Shown here: positions 17,606-26,900 of the stretch, piece after piece | Position numbering within the stretch: position 1 is the stretch's first letter | How the letters are laid out: every line of letters begins with the position of its first letter | Assembly (NCBI RefSeq): GCF_002914585.1 | Contig: NZ_PDDM01000006.1 | Span: forward strand, 124,001-188,000 | DNA from: Pseudanabaena sp. BC1403 | GTDB lineage: Bacteria; Cyanobacteriota; Cyanobacteriia; Pseudanabaenales; Pseudanabaenaceae | Length of the DNA: 64,000 nt | Direction: 5' to 3' | Translations under genes and position numbers: made by a program | The notes under the pieces: generated by a model | Seen by the model: only the letters and a program-made list of their open reading frames with translations | Told to the model about the DNA's origin: nothing | The model's database searches: none

Positions 17606-17755
17606 TAGGACTTACGCAAATCAACCAAGAACTAAAGTTCTTGGCTCAAAGCTCAAGTCAGTTAAAACTGACTAAAGAAAGCCTCAAACTAACCTGTTTC
17701 AACAGGTTTAAGCTTTTAGCCCGCAATTTATTGCAGGGCAAATGCGTAAGTCCTA
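17606..17755 (+). mobile_element. Intact MITE copy 2
   Basis: 150 bp with perfect 13-bp terminal inverted repeats: TAGGACTTACGCA at 17606-17618 and its complement at 17743-17755. The flanks ATCTG (17601-17605 and 17756-17760) are a 5-bp target duplication. It lies between the carrier-protein and aryl-ligase genes. The remainder of the 397-bp gap up to the ligase start at 17897 holds only a decayed palindrome around 17822-17860 related to the one at 19438-19483. Confidence 0.92.
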
Positions 17756-17896
17756 ATCTGATTATTTTTTGTTTTGCAAATAAGTCCGCTCTCATTTACA
17801 AAACCCTATAGTTCTAAAGAAGTAATAATGTGCCGCGCGGAGTACGGGACATCATTACAACAAAATCATTACTTCTTGCTCCATCCCAAAATTCAA

Positions 17897-19444
17897 ATGG
17901 AAAGTATTTCTGCAAGCTTGCCTAGCACCTTTAACGTGGCAGCTCATTTTCTGGAAACCAATATTAAACCAGAATGGAATGAGCGAGTTGCGTTTTACTA
18001 TCGAAGCACAACCTATAGCTATGAACAGGTGAAAATATGGGTACAGCGTATGGCTGGCCTGCTTAGCGAGTTGGGACTAGAGCGTGAAAATCGCATCGCC
18101 ATTCTTTTACCTGATACACCAGAGTTTGTCTTTACTTTCTGGGGATCAGTTTGGCTTGGCGCTATACCAGTCCCAATTAACACTGGTTACACTTTGGAGG
18201 AGATTCAATACATTCTCCAAGACTGTCGTGCAAAAGTGCTAGTGACCAATCAGGGCTGGTGCGAAAAGCTCGCGCCAATTCAGTCTCCGCACTTGGAGCA
18301 TATTCTCCAAATAGATGGAGAAACCCCCTTACTATCGCAATTATCTCAACAGAAAGAACAGATTCATTGGGTGAAAACTCATCGAGAAGAGCCTGCCTTC
18401 TGGCTTTATACATCAGGTAGTACAGGTAAGCCAAAAGGTGTAATTCATTTGCATCAAAGCATGGTAGTCTGTGCCGAGCAATATGGCAAAGTCGCGATCG
18501 GGCTAAAGGAAGATGACGTAATTTATTCCGTTGCTAAAATTCCTTTTGCATATGGTTTAGGCAACACCTTGTATATGCCGATGTCAGTGGGTGCGGCGGC
18601 GATCCTCTCCGATGCTGCCAATGCCTTTGACATCATTACCGATATTCAATCCTATGAACCAACAGTTCTATTTGGAATTCCTGCAATCTACGCTAGCATC
18701 CTGTCTGTTCATGAAATTGCGCCTCTCAATTCCTCTTGCTTGCGTCTATGTCTATCAGCAGCAGAACAATTGCCCAAAACAATTTGGCTAAAGTGGAAAG
18801 AAACTTATGGCATGGAGATTTGCGAGGGCATTGGGACAACTGAGTTACTGCATATTTTTCTGTCCAACCGACCTAATCAATGTCAACTGGGTAGCTCTGG
18901 TTATCCAGTCGCAGGCTATGAAGTGCAGGTAGTTGATGAACTAGGAAAGCCCGTCCCAGCAGGTGAAATTGGGGATCTCCAAGTGACAGGAGATAGCCTA
19001 ATGATCGGTTATTGGAATCGTTTAGAAGCTACTCGTAAAGCTCTATATGGAATGACGATGCGGACTGGAGATAAATATGTCCAAGATGCGGATGGTTATT
19101 TTCGATTCATGGGACGCAACGATGACTTTTTTAAAGTCAATGGCATGTGGGTATCACCCTTTGAGATTGAAGATATTTTACTCAAGCATGATGCTGTACT
19201 TGATGCGGCAGTTTTGCCTACTTCTGACTGTGATGAAGCTTTGACGCAGATAATTGCTTATATTAGTCTGAAATCTGGGTTTTCACCTTCGGTGGAGCTA
19301 GAAAATAAGCTGCGTCAAATGGTAAAGGCAAACTTACCTCACTTTAAAGCACCTAAGAGTATTCATTTTCTAGAAAATTTGCCTCGGACATCCACTGGTA
19401 AAGTGCATCGCCAAGCACTTCTCAAACACAAGCTTAAGAAGTGA
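17897..19444 (+). CDS. Aryl-CoA/aryl-carrier ligase of the benzoate-CoA ligase family
   Basis: Adenylate-forming enzyme expected to activate an aromatic acid, here most likely salicylate. The frame is open from 17774, but residues before MESISASLPSTFNVAAHFLE come from a palindromic repeat, so I start at 17897, giving 515 residues, normal for the family. Motifs: [19 protein letters not shown] (P-loop), KIPFAYGLGNTLYMPMSVGA, EGIGTTELLHIFLSNRP, SSGYPVAGYE, RTGDKY, and the catalytic Lys in RTSTGKVHRQAL. The FAYGLGN and TELLHIFLSNRP segments are those of benzoate- and hydroxybenzoate-CoA ligases rather than DhbE/MbtA stand-alone A domains. It may transfer to CoA or directly to the small carrier protein. 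Confidence 0.85.
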   Translation: MESISASLPSTFNVAAHFLETNIKPEWNERVAFYYRSTTYSYEQVKIWVQRMAGLLSELGLERENRIAILLPDTPEFVFTFWGSVWLGAIPVPINTGYTLEEIQYILQDCRAKVLVTNQGWCEKLAPIQSPHLEHILQIDGETPLLSQLSQQKEQIHWVKTHREEPAFWLYTSGSTGKPKGVIHLHQSMVVCAEQYGKVAIGLKEDDVIYSVAKIPFAYGLGNTLYMPMSVGAAAILSDAANAFDIITDIQSYEPTVLFGIPAIYASILSVHEIAPLNSSCLRLCLSAAEQLPKTIWLKWKETYGMEICEGIGTTELLHIFLSNRPNQCQLGSSGYPVAGYEVQVVDELGKPVPAGEIGDLQVTGDSLMIGYWNRLEATRKALYGMTMRTGDKYVQDADGYFRFMGRNDDFFKVNGMWVSPFEIEDILLKHDAVLDAAVLPTSDCDEALTQIIAYISLKSGFSPSVELENKLRQMVKANLPHFKAPKSIHFLENLPRTSTGKVHRQALLKHKLKK

Positions 19445-19483
19445 TGATGACCTGTCTGTGCTTCGCACGGGACATCATCACTT
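19438..19483. repeat. Hairpin overlapping the ligase stop codon
   Basis: AAGTGATGATG pairs with CATCATCACTT and the tip is GTGC-TTC-GCAC. It covers the TGA stop and lies between two co-directional genes, so it may attenuate rather than end transcription. A related palindrome sits upstream of the ligase at about 17822-17860, sharing CGGGACATCAT. Confidence 0.7.
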
Positions 19484-19525
19484 CCATATTTTTATCCTTT
19501 CATTTAGATATTTAGGTAATCAGCT

Positions 19526-20845
19526 ATGTCTTCTACTGCTACTCAGTCTCTTGTTTATCATGAATTATTTGTTCCCACTCCAAAAGATCCACAATCGTTA
19601 TTGCAGAATCTATTGGATGTTGGTCTTTTTTCTAGTTATATGCTTTACCAAAGCGATCGCGATACACGCATTGCTGGAAATGCCTTGGCTAGCGTTTCGG
19701 TTAATACTGAAACTGTGACATGCAACTACATGGGACAAACGCAATCTTTCCCCGTCACTGATCCACTCAAACAAGTAGAAACTGCTTTAGCATCTTTGCC
19801 AATCGAAAACTGGACAGCATACGGATACACCAGTTTTGATATTTCGCGTTTCTACTCTCCCTACACCAAAGCAATTCAGCAATCGCTACTGCATTTTTTC
19901 ATTCCTGAAACTGAACTTCATATCACCGAGAAAGGCATCCGTATCAGAAGCATCAAGCCAATGACAAAAATTATTGAGGCTCTGTCCATTGATTGTCCAC
20001 TTCGCAGCTACACAGCCACACCTCCAGTTGTTGATTTTGCTGATCGCGAAGAATATCAAACTCAGGTGCGTAATTTAATCCAAGCAATTCAAGCTGGTAA
20101 GCTGCATAAAGCGATCATCGCGCGTTCAGTCAAGATCAAAGGAGAGATTGATTTATTGGGAACCTATTGCCTCGGTTCTCAAAGTAATAATTCAGCGCGA
20201 TCGTATTGTTTGCACATTGATAATGTAAGCGCTGTTGGATTCAGCCCTGAGATCTTGATGACAGTGGATGCCGATCGCCATGTGATCACCAATCCTTTAG
20301 CAGGTACAAGACCTCGCTCCCAAAATCTAGATGAAGATCAGCAATTAAATGATGAGTTGTTTACCGATGCCAAAGAAGTAAAAGAACATGCGCTATCGGT
20401 CTGGCTTGCCCAAGATGAGATTGCCGAAGTTTGTATTCCAGAAACAGTGCGCGTATTTGATTTTATGCAGGTGAAGAAATATCGTTGTGTGCAGCATCTG
20501 TCATCTCGCGTTGGCGGTGAACTGAAGCCTAACAAAACCCTCTGGGATGCGTTAAAGGTTCTTTTTCCTGGTATTACAGTCTCTGGCATTGATAAACAAA
20601 GTGCCTTGGCATGGATTGATCGATTGGAAACAGAGCCAAGAGGTTTGTATGCAGGTGGGATTGGTTGGGTTGATAGCAATGGAACCGCAGATTTAGCGAT
20701 CGCAATTCGTTCGGTCTATCAATACGATGATTGCATCTATTTCAATGCTGGCGCTGGCATTGTGGGTGAGTCTGTCCCAGAAACTGAGTATTTAGAATCT
20801 GTCAATAAAATGAATACGATGCTAACAAATCTAGTTTTAAAATAA
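19526..20845 (+). CDS. Salicylate synthase (MbtI/Irp9/YbtS-like)
   Basis: Chorismate-utilising MST enzyme converting chorismate via isochorismate to salicylate, 439 residues. Seen: KAIIARSVKI near residue 195, GFSPEILM, NPLAGTRPRSQNLDED near 260, KEVKEHALSVWLAQDEI, FDFMQVKKYRCVQHLSS, TVSGIDKQSAL, EPRGLYAGGIGW and AGAGIVGESVPETEY. The arrangement and the SVW/VQHL wording fit salicylate synthases better than anthranilate or isochorismate synthases, and no separate isochorismate-pyruvate lyase is needed or present. It supplies the starter for the adjacent ligase. It ends at a bidirectional hairpin shared with the exporter gene. Confidence 0.9.
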   Translation: MSSTATQSLVYHELFVPTPKDPQSLLQNLLDVGLFSSYMLYQSDRDTRIAGNALASVSVNTETVTCNYMGQTQSFPVTDPLKQVETALASLPIENWTAYGYTSFDISRFYSPYTKAIQQSLLHFFIPETELHITEKGIRIRSIKPMTKIIEALSIDCPLRSYTATPPVVDFADREEYQTQVRNLIQAIQAGKLHKAIIARSVKIKGEIDLLGTYCLGSQSNNSARSYCLHIDNVSAVGFSPEILMTVDADRHVITNPLAGTRPRSQNLDEDQQLNDELFTDAKEVKEHALSVWLAQDEIAEVCIPETVRVFDFMQVKKYRCVQHLSSRVGGELKPNKTLWDALKVLFPGITVSGIDKQSALAWIDRLETEPRGLYAGGIGWVDSNGTADLAIAIRSVYQYDDCIYFNAGAGIVGESVPETEYLESVNKMNTMLTNLVLK

Positions 20846-20848
20846 ATA

Positions 20849-20891
20849 CCAAATAGGGAAAGCGGTGCTTTGCACCGCTTTCCCTATTTGG
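20849..20891. terminator. Bidirectional hairpin terminator between salicylate synthase and exporter
   Basis: 20-bp perfect arms (20849-20868, 20872-20891) around TTT with tip GGTGCTTTGCACC. The right arm encodes the last residues and stop of the exporter gene. Confidence 0.85.
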
Positions 20892-22212
20892 CATCGTGAT
20901 CTAGGAGCAGTACCTCTGCATTTCGGAGCGTCGGAAAAGCATAACCGCTGAAACCTATCAGCATCATGCTAATGGCTGCGATCATCAGGAATAGTGCAAT
21001 TCCCGATCCTTTCCCGACACCGATAATAGGAGCAAAAAATGACGTAATGAAATTTCCTGAATTCATTGCTGGTTCAAAAACTTGATCTGCTAGTGGTCCT
21101 GCGATCGCACTGGCAACAGCACTAACCGTCAAACCAAGCGTATGTGCCGAGGCTAAAACTCTTCCTTGTATTTCTGGCGGGACTTTGGCGTACCAGACCG
21201 CATAACTAGAACTGTAAACTAAAGGGATACTACATGCTGCGAAAAACTGAGCACCGATCCAAATCCACGGAGTTTGACCTAAACCTACGATGAGGATACC
21301 GAAACCAACACTGATAAATCCGATCAGCATTCCTTGAATTTGCCGCTTAAAGCCACCGAAAACACTCAGGCTCACACCACCAACCACACCACCAATCCCT
21401 GCCGCAGTTACAACCATTCCCAAAATTTGGGTGCTGCCACCTGTCCGCGCTAGAATCATCGGTCGGTATAAAGTCTCACTGATGTGATAGGTAAACAGAA
21501 ACAAGCAAAAAATGGTTGTCATCGCTAATAAACTAGGTCTAACGCGGATGTAATTGATTCCCCAAAATAGTTGTTGCCAGATGGTTTTGCTATTGATTTT
21601 GATGGTGATATGTTCTGGTTGAGGAATATTCACGATTAACACAGTGATAATCCCAACGACAAAAGTTGCGAGATCAATCAGAATGATGCCCATGAGCCCG
21701 ATCAATGGATAAAGGCTACCCACTAAAGCGGGAGCAATAATTGTAGAGCTGTAATTTATGAGCGTTCTCATACTGCTCACACGAGTATATTGATGCTTGG
21801 GTACAATCAATGGGATAGAAGCCGAAAAAGCTAGTCCTTGAGTTTGTCCACAACAGCCATAGATAACGGCTAAGGCATATAGATGCCAAATCTGAAGATG
21901 TTGAGTAGAATAAAGCAACCCAATTAAAATCGTACATAGAGCCACACCAACATCACTCAAAACCATCAAATATTGGCGATTAAAACGGTCAATAATTAAT
22001 CCTGCAAAAAGGGCGATCAATATTTGAGGAAGAAAAAAGAAGAAACTGAGCAACGCAATCGCTGTAGTTTCTTGAGTTTGTTGCCAAATCCAAATTGTGA
22101 GTGCAAATTGAGTCATTTCTGTCCCAATCGCAGAAGTCATCTGCCCACTCCAAAGAATTGTGAAAATACGCACAGTAGCAATCTTGAAAAGTAATATGCA
22201 GACATAATACAC
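20884..22212 (-). CDS. MFS exporter, EntS-like (probable siderophore export)
   Basis: Major facilitator with about 12 membrane segments in 442 residues. Its opening FTILWSGQMTSAIGTEMTQFALTIW and the loop LIIDRFNRQYLMVLSD are typical of the EntS/MFS-3 exporters. The start is uncertain: a GTG about 13 codons in (VRIFTILW) would match homologue lengths better. It is encoded against the biosynthetic genes and diverges from the KASIII-carrier gene over a Fur-like site, which fits secretion of the apo-siderophore under iron limitation. The substrate is inferred from context only. Confidence 0.85.
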   Translation of the reverse strand: MYYVCILLFKIATVRIFTILWSGQMTSAIGTEMTQFALTIWIWQQTQETTAIALLSFFFFLPQILIALFAGLIIDRFNRQYLMVLSDVGVALCTILIGLLYSTQHLQIWHLYALAVIYGCCGQTQGLAFSASIPLIVPKHQYTRVSSMRTLINYSSTIIAPALVGSLYPLIGLMGIILIDLATFVVGIITVLIVNIPQPEHITIKINSKTIWQQLFWGINYIRVRPSLLAMTTIFCLFLFTYHISETLYRPMILARTGGSTQILGMVVTAAGIGGVVGGVSLSVFGGFKRQIQGMLIGFISVGFGILIVGLGQTPWIWIGAQFFAACSIPLVYSSSYAVWYAKVPPEIQGRVLASAHTLGLTVSAVASAIAGPLADQVFEPAMNSGNFITSFFAPIIGVGKGSGIALFLMIAAISMMLIGFSGYAFPTLRNAEVLLLDHDAK

Positions 22213-22216
22213 TTAT

Positions 22217-22231
22217 TGATAAAGATTATTA
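22217..22231. promoter_or_regulatory. Candidate Fur box between exporter and KASIII-carrier gene
   Basis: TGATAAAGATTATTA matches the 15-bp Fur consensus at 12 positions and is followed by further AATAATT runs. It is 5 bases upstream of the exporter start and about 130 bases before the KASIII-like gene. Confidence 0.55.
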
Positions 22232-22362
22232 ATAATTAAAATTAATTTATTCTCCAAAATCTCTGCAAGCTTAGGTTGCAACCAGTAAACAACTATGATA
22301 CTGTCAATTTACACTCTTGAGAATATTAATCAAGAAGGCTATCAACTTTTGAAAAATTTGTG

Positions 22363-23913
22363 ATGATTATGCAGTCGGCAGGTATTCTTTCACTGGCGGT
22401 CAGATTCCCTCAGACCATTCGATCTAATCAATATTGGCTACAAAACTTTCCTGAATTATTTGTTCATGCGACTCCAAGGCAAAGAGAAAGACAGACAAGA
22501 ATACCTAAACCTGTTGAGTTAGATCCCACTACTAACGGAATTGATCTCTGGTTACAGGAAGCTATGCCTTATCTAGCAGATCCATTCAGAGGTAGCGTTG
22601 ATCGCCGTGTGGTGAGTGATGATGAGACTTCTTTACTACTAGAATTTCATGCAGCAGAGGAAGCGATCGCTGCCGCGAAGTTATCTGCTAATCAAATTGA
22701 TTTAGCGATCGTTACTTCACTCTTCCCAGATACTGTAGGTACTGGACTAGCGGCTCATCTTGCTCAAAAATTAGGGCTAAATTGTCCAGCTTGGAATTTG
22801 GAATCTACCTGTGCAAGTGCCTTAATTGCTCTACATACAGCCCAAGCATTTCTGCAATCGGGAATCTATCAACATATCTTGATTGTAGTTTCCCATATTG
22901 GCTCTCAGGCGGTGAATGAAGCAGATACTCTCTCATGGTCAATGGGAGATGGGGCTGGAGCCTTTATTGTTGGCAAAGCTAAACCTAATCAAGGGATTCT
23001 CAGCACCAAAATTATGCCGACAACCGCAACCTGTGGTGCATATGTCCATGAGTTGGTGATTAATGATCAAGGCAAGCCCCGCATCCAAACAAGTACAGGG
23101 GAGAATGTCAGTAGCCTTGCAACAACAGCAGTAGATCAGGTGTGTCAATGTTGTCTAGAAGCAGTGAAAGAAGCAGGTGTCCGCCTCGATCGCATTGATT
23201 ATTTTGCTTTTAATACCCCAACAGCTTGGTATGCCAGTGTTTGCGCTCAAGCCCTTGGAATTGACCCAGAGCGAATCATTAATCTCTACCCGATATATGC
23301 AAATATTGGCCCCGTTTTTCCCATTGCTAATCTCTATCATGCGGCAGCAAATGGCAAAATTCGGGAAAATGATCTGGTGTTGGTATATGCCAATGGAGCT
23401 TCGGCAACGGCGGCAGCAATGGTAATTCGATGGGGCGATACGGCTTTAGGCTCATCTGCTCCTGATAACTTCGTTCTGACTCAGAGCAAAACCCCAATCC
23501 CTGTAGAGATCAAGATTCCCTCAAAAAACAATGGACAAGCGATCGCTTTATCAGAAATTAAATCAGATATTCAAGAAAAACTATTTACTGCAAATCTAGG
23601 CGATCGTCATGCCATCTTGGTCACTTACTTATTGGAATGGTTAGCAAATCTTCAACAACTTACAGTTGTTGATCTCAGTTCTGACGAATACCTCGCAACG
23701 ATGCTGGACTCTTTAATGGCAATTATATTTCGTCGCCAAATTGAAATGGATTTACAAATTTGCGTTCCTATGGAGCAATTCTTTGGTGACATTACGATTC
23801 ATCATCTCGCTGATTTTTTACTCAACCAACTGGCTATTGCCAAAGTTATTCATACAGAAGAGATCTCTGTAGCTTCCACAAATCAGATAGCGAGAGAAGT
23901 TATCAGCCTGTAA
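22363..23913 (+). CDS. KASIII-like acyltransferase fused to a C-terminal carrier domain
   Basis: Thiolase-fold protein of about 516 residues. With numbering from the GTG at 22360, the nucleophile sits in ESTCASALIALH (Cys about 151). The position that carries His in FabH and HMG-CoA synthase-like relatives reads FNTPTAWYA, with Asn (about 285), while the following Asn region is YANIGPVFPIAN. After residue about 375 a linker leads to a carrier-like domain with LDSLMAI (Ser about 451) and a helical end. Loss of His argues against decarboxylative condensation and for an acyl-transfer role, as proposed for CerJ/DpsC-type relatives. It directly precedes an NRPS with a TubC docking domain. ATG at 22363 or 22369 is preferred over the GTG. 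Confidence 0.78.
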   Translation: MIMQSAGILSLAVRFPQTIRSNQYWLQNFPELFVHATPRQRERQTRIPKPVELDPTTNGIDLWLQEAMPYLADPFRGSVDRRVVSDDETSLLLEFHAAEEAIAAAKLSANQIDLAIVTSLFPDTVGTGLAAHLAQKLGLNCPAWNLESTCASALIALHTAQAFLQSGIYQHILIVVSHIGSQAVNEADTLSWSMGDGAGAFIVGKAKPNQGILSTKIMPTTATCGAYVHELVINDQGKPRIQTSTGENVSSLATTAVDQVCQCCLEAVKEAGVRLDRIDYFAFNTPTAWYASVCAQALGIDPERIINLYPIYANIGPVFPIANLYHAAANGKIRENDLVLVYANGASATAAAMVIRWGDTALGSSAPDNFVLTQSKTPIPVEIKIPSKNNGQAIALSEIKSDIQEKLFTANLGDRHAILVTYLLEWLANLQQLTVVDLSSDEYLATMLDSLMAIIFRRQIEMDLQICVPMEQFFGDITIHHLADFLLNQLAIAKVIHTEEISVASTNQIAREVISL

Positions 23914-23951
23914 AAAAGTTGGGATTTAACTAACATTTATTAATCTAATCT

Positions 23952-23977
23952 ATGAATATACATTATGAATATACATT
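23952..23977 (+). repeat. 13-bp tandem duplication creating two start codons
   Basis: ATGAATATACATT occurs twice in tandem. The two ATGs are in different frames; only the second (23965) opens the NRPS frame. Confidence 0.9.
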
Positions 23978-26900
23978 CACTTTTAAACTCGCTCTCTAAA
24001 GTCGGCATAAAATTATCGACTGATGGAGATGCTCTACTAGTCGATGCGCCACAAGGAACATTAACAACCGAATTGCGCAACCACCTGATTCAGAGCAAAG
24101 CCGAAATTTTGACATTGCTGCATCAACATAGTGTGAGTCCTCCTGAAAATGATTTACCTGCGATCGCACCTGATCCAGAGTCACGCTTCGATGCATTTCC
24201 TCTGACCGATATGCAGCACGCTTTTTGGATTGGGCGCAGTGGTATATTAGCTTTGGGTAATGTTTCTAATCATGGTTATTATGAAATCGAGGGACAGACG
24301 CTAGATCTAGAAAGACTCAATAGAACTCTGCAACAATTAATTGAACGCCATGATATGTTGCGAGCGATTGTCTTACCCGATGGACAACAACGCATTCTCA
24401 AGGAAGTTCCCCCTTATCAGATCAAAGCTGTGGATTTGCGTGGGAAAGATCAGACGGAGATCGCTTCTCAATTGGATGCAATTCGTGATGAGATGTCCCA
24501 TCAAGTTCTTCCAGCAGATAAATACCCCTTGTTTGACTTTCGCGTGACCTGTTTAGATGGCGATCGCACTCGTCTCCACGTTAGTTACGACTTACTTGTA
24601 TTTGATGCATGGAGCCTATTTCGACTGTTTGAAGAATGGTTCCAACTCTATAAGTCATCCGATACGATTTTGACACCCTTAGAACTTTCATTTCGGGATT
24701 ATGTAATCGCTGAGCAATCTCTACCGAATACAAAACTTTATCAGCGATCGCAGGAATATTGGTTGAATCGGATTGACAAATTGCCCCCCGCCCCAGACCT
24801 ACCCCTTGCCAAAAAGCCTCAAGAGCTACAACAGCACCGATGTCGCCGTTATCACTCCCAAATGGAAACAGGCGATTGGCAAAGGCTAAAGCAGAAGGCG
24901 AAAAATATTGGTCTGACTCCTTCAGGGCTATTACTAGCTGCTTTTGCGGAAATCTTAACGCTGTGGAGTCACAATCCTCAATTTACCCTTAATCTTGCTC
25001 TATTTAATCGCTTGCCCATGCATTCCCAAGTTAATCATCTCTTGGGGGATTTCACCTCTGTAACTTTGCTAGCGGTTGACAATTCCACTAGTGAACCTTT
25101 TAAAGATCGCGCCCTCCGACTGCAAAAGCAACTTTGGCAAGATCTTGAACATCGCTATTTCAGTGGCGTGCGTGTGACTAGAGAAATCACCCGTCGTAAA
25201 GGCGGGGTTCCCAATGCTATGCCTGTCATTTTTACCAGCACCCTTGGATTTGCCGCAATGGGACAGGAAACCTTGACCTTCAGTCATTTTGGTGAGTTAG
25301 TATATGGGATTAGTCAGGCTTCGCAAGCATGGATGGATGTACAGGTTTGGGAAGAGAAAGAGATATTATCTTTCAATTGGGATGTCGTTGAAGAACTTTT
25401 CCCTGAAGGAATGATTGCGGATATGTTTGCTGCTTACTGCGATTTTCTTAAACATCTCGCCGATGCTGAAGAAAATTGGATTCAAACTGATCGCCAAATA
25501 ATTCCTCCTGCTCAATTAGCTCAGCGGACGGCAGTTAATGATACCGATGCACTGATCTCTAATGCATTACTGCATGAGATGTTTGCTGAACAAGTATCTC
25601 AACGTCCTGAACATCTTGCGGTGATCACCTCTCAACAATCGTTGACTTATCAAGAATTAAGCGATCGCGCTAATCAAGTTGGGCATCGCTTACGCTATCT
25701 CAATGTAAAGCCAAATCAGTTAATTGGTATTGTCATGGATAAAGGATGGGAACAGATTGTGGCAGTAATGGGCATTTTGGCATCTGGGTCTGCCTATGTG
25801 CCGATCTCGCCCGATCTACCTCCAGAACGCCTGCAATACATTCTCAAAAATAGCGACATCAAGATTGTGTTAACTCAATCTTGGCTAGATCAACAATTAC
25901 TTTGGGATGAAAGCATCTGTCGAATTTGTGTTGACGCAGACGACTTAGCGATAGAACTGAAAGAATCACTTAAACCTGTACAAATTCCCGATGATTTAGC
26001 CTATGTAATCTATACCTCTGGTTCCACTGGTTTACCCAAAGGAGTAATGATTACACATCGCAATGTTGCCAATGTGGTGGTTTATACCAATCAACGGTTT
26101 CAGGTTGGACCTAGCGATCGCATTCTTGCTCTAACTGCTCTTAATCATGATCTATCGGTTTATGACATTTTTGGCATACTCAGCGCAGGCGGTGCGATCA
26201 TCATGCCTGACGCGAAGCAAGTCAAAGATCCTAGCCATTGGGTCGAATTAATCCAAAGAGAAAAGATCACATTATGGAACTCAGTTCCCGCGATGATGGA
26301 AATGTTGGTAAATGAGGTAAGCGATCGCCCTGAACCATTCTCTACAAATTTACGCTTAGCCATTCTCGGAGGAGATTGGCTGCCCATTTCGCTCCCCAGC
26401 CGCCTTAGAGATATAGCGCCAAATATCAAGATCTTGAGTATCGGTGGTCCCACGGAAACTACGATCTGGAATATTGGCTATCAAGTGGAAGTAATTGATC
26501 CCAATTGGAAGAGTATTCCCTATGGTCAACCAATGGCAAATTCTAAATATTACATTTTAAATGAAGCTTTAGAGGATTGTCCTACGTGGGTTGCGGGTCA
26601 GATGTATTGTGCGGGAGTACAGGTTGCTAAAGGGTATTGGCGCGATGAAGCCAAAACTAACGCTAACTTTATCACCCATCCTCGCACAGGTGAACGACTC
26701 TATCGCACAGGCGATCGCGGTCGTTATTTACCAGATGGCACGATTGAATTTTTAGGACGTGTAGACTTTCAAATTAAACTGCGTGGTTATCGCATCGAAG
26801 CTGGTGAAATTGAAGCATCTTTAATGCAGCATCCCAAGGTGCAAACTGCGATCGTTAAAATTGTTGGTGAGCATCAGCAAGCGCATCTAGCCGCTTACAT

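Noticed and set aside
17774-17896. N-terminal 41 codons of the aryl ligase frame
   Set aside because: The DNA is a palindromic repeat related to 19438-19483, and the remaining 515 residues already match the family length.
19458-19718. 86-codon hydrophobic frame before and inside the salicylate synthase gene
   Set aside because: It overlaps a clear enzyme gene in another frame; the hydrophobicity is a shadow effect.
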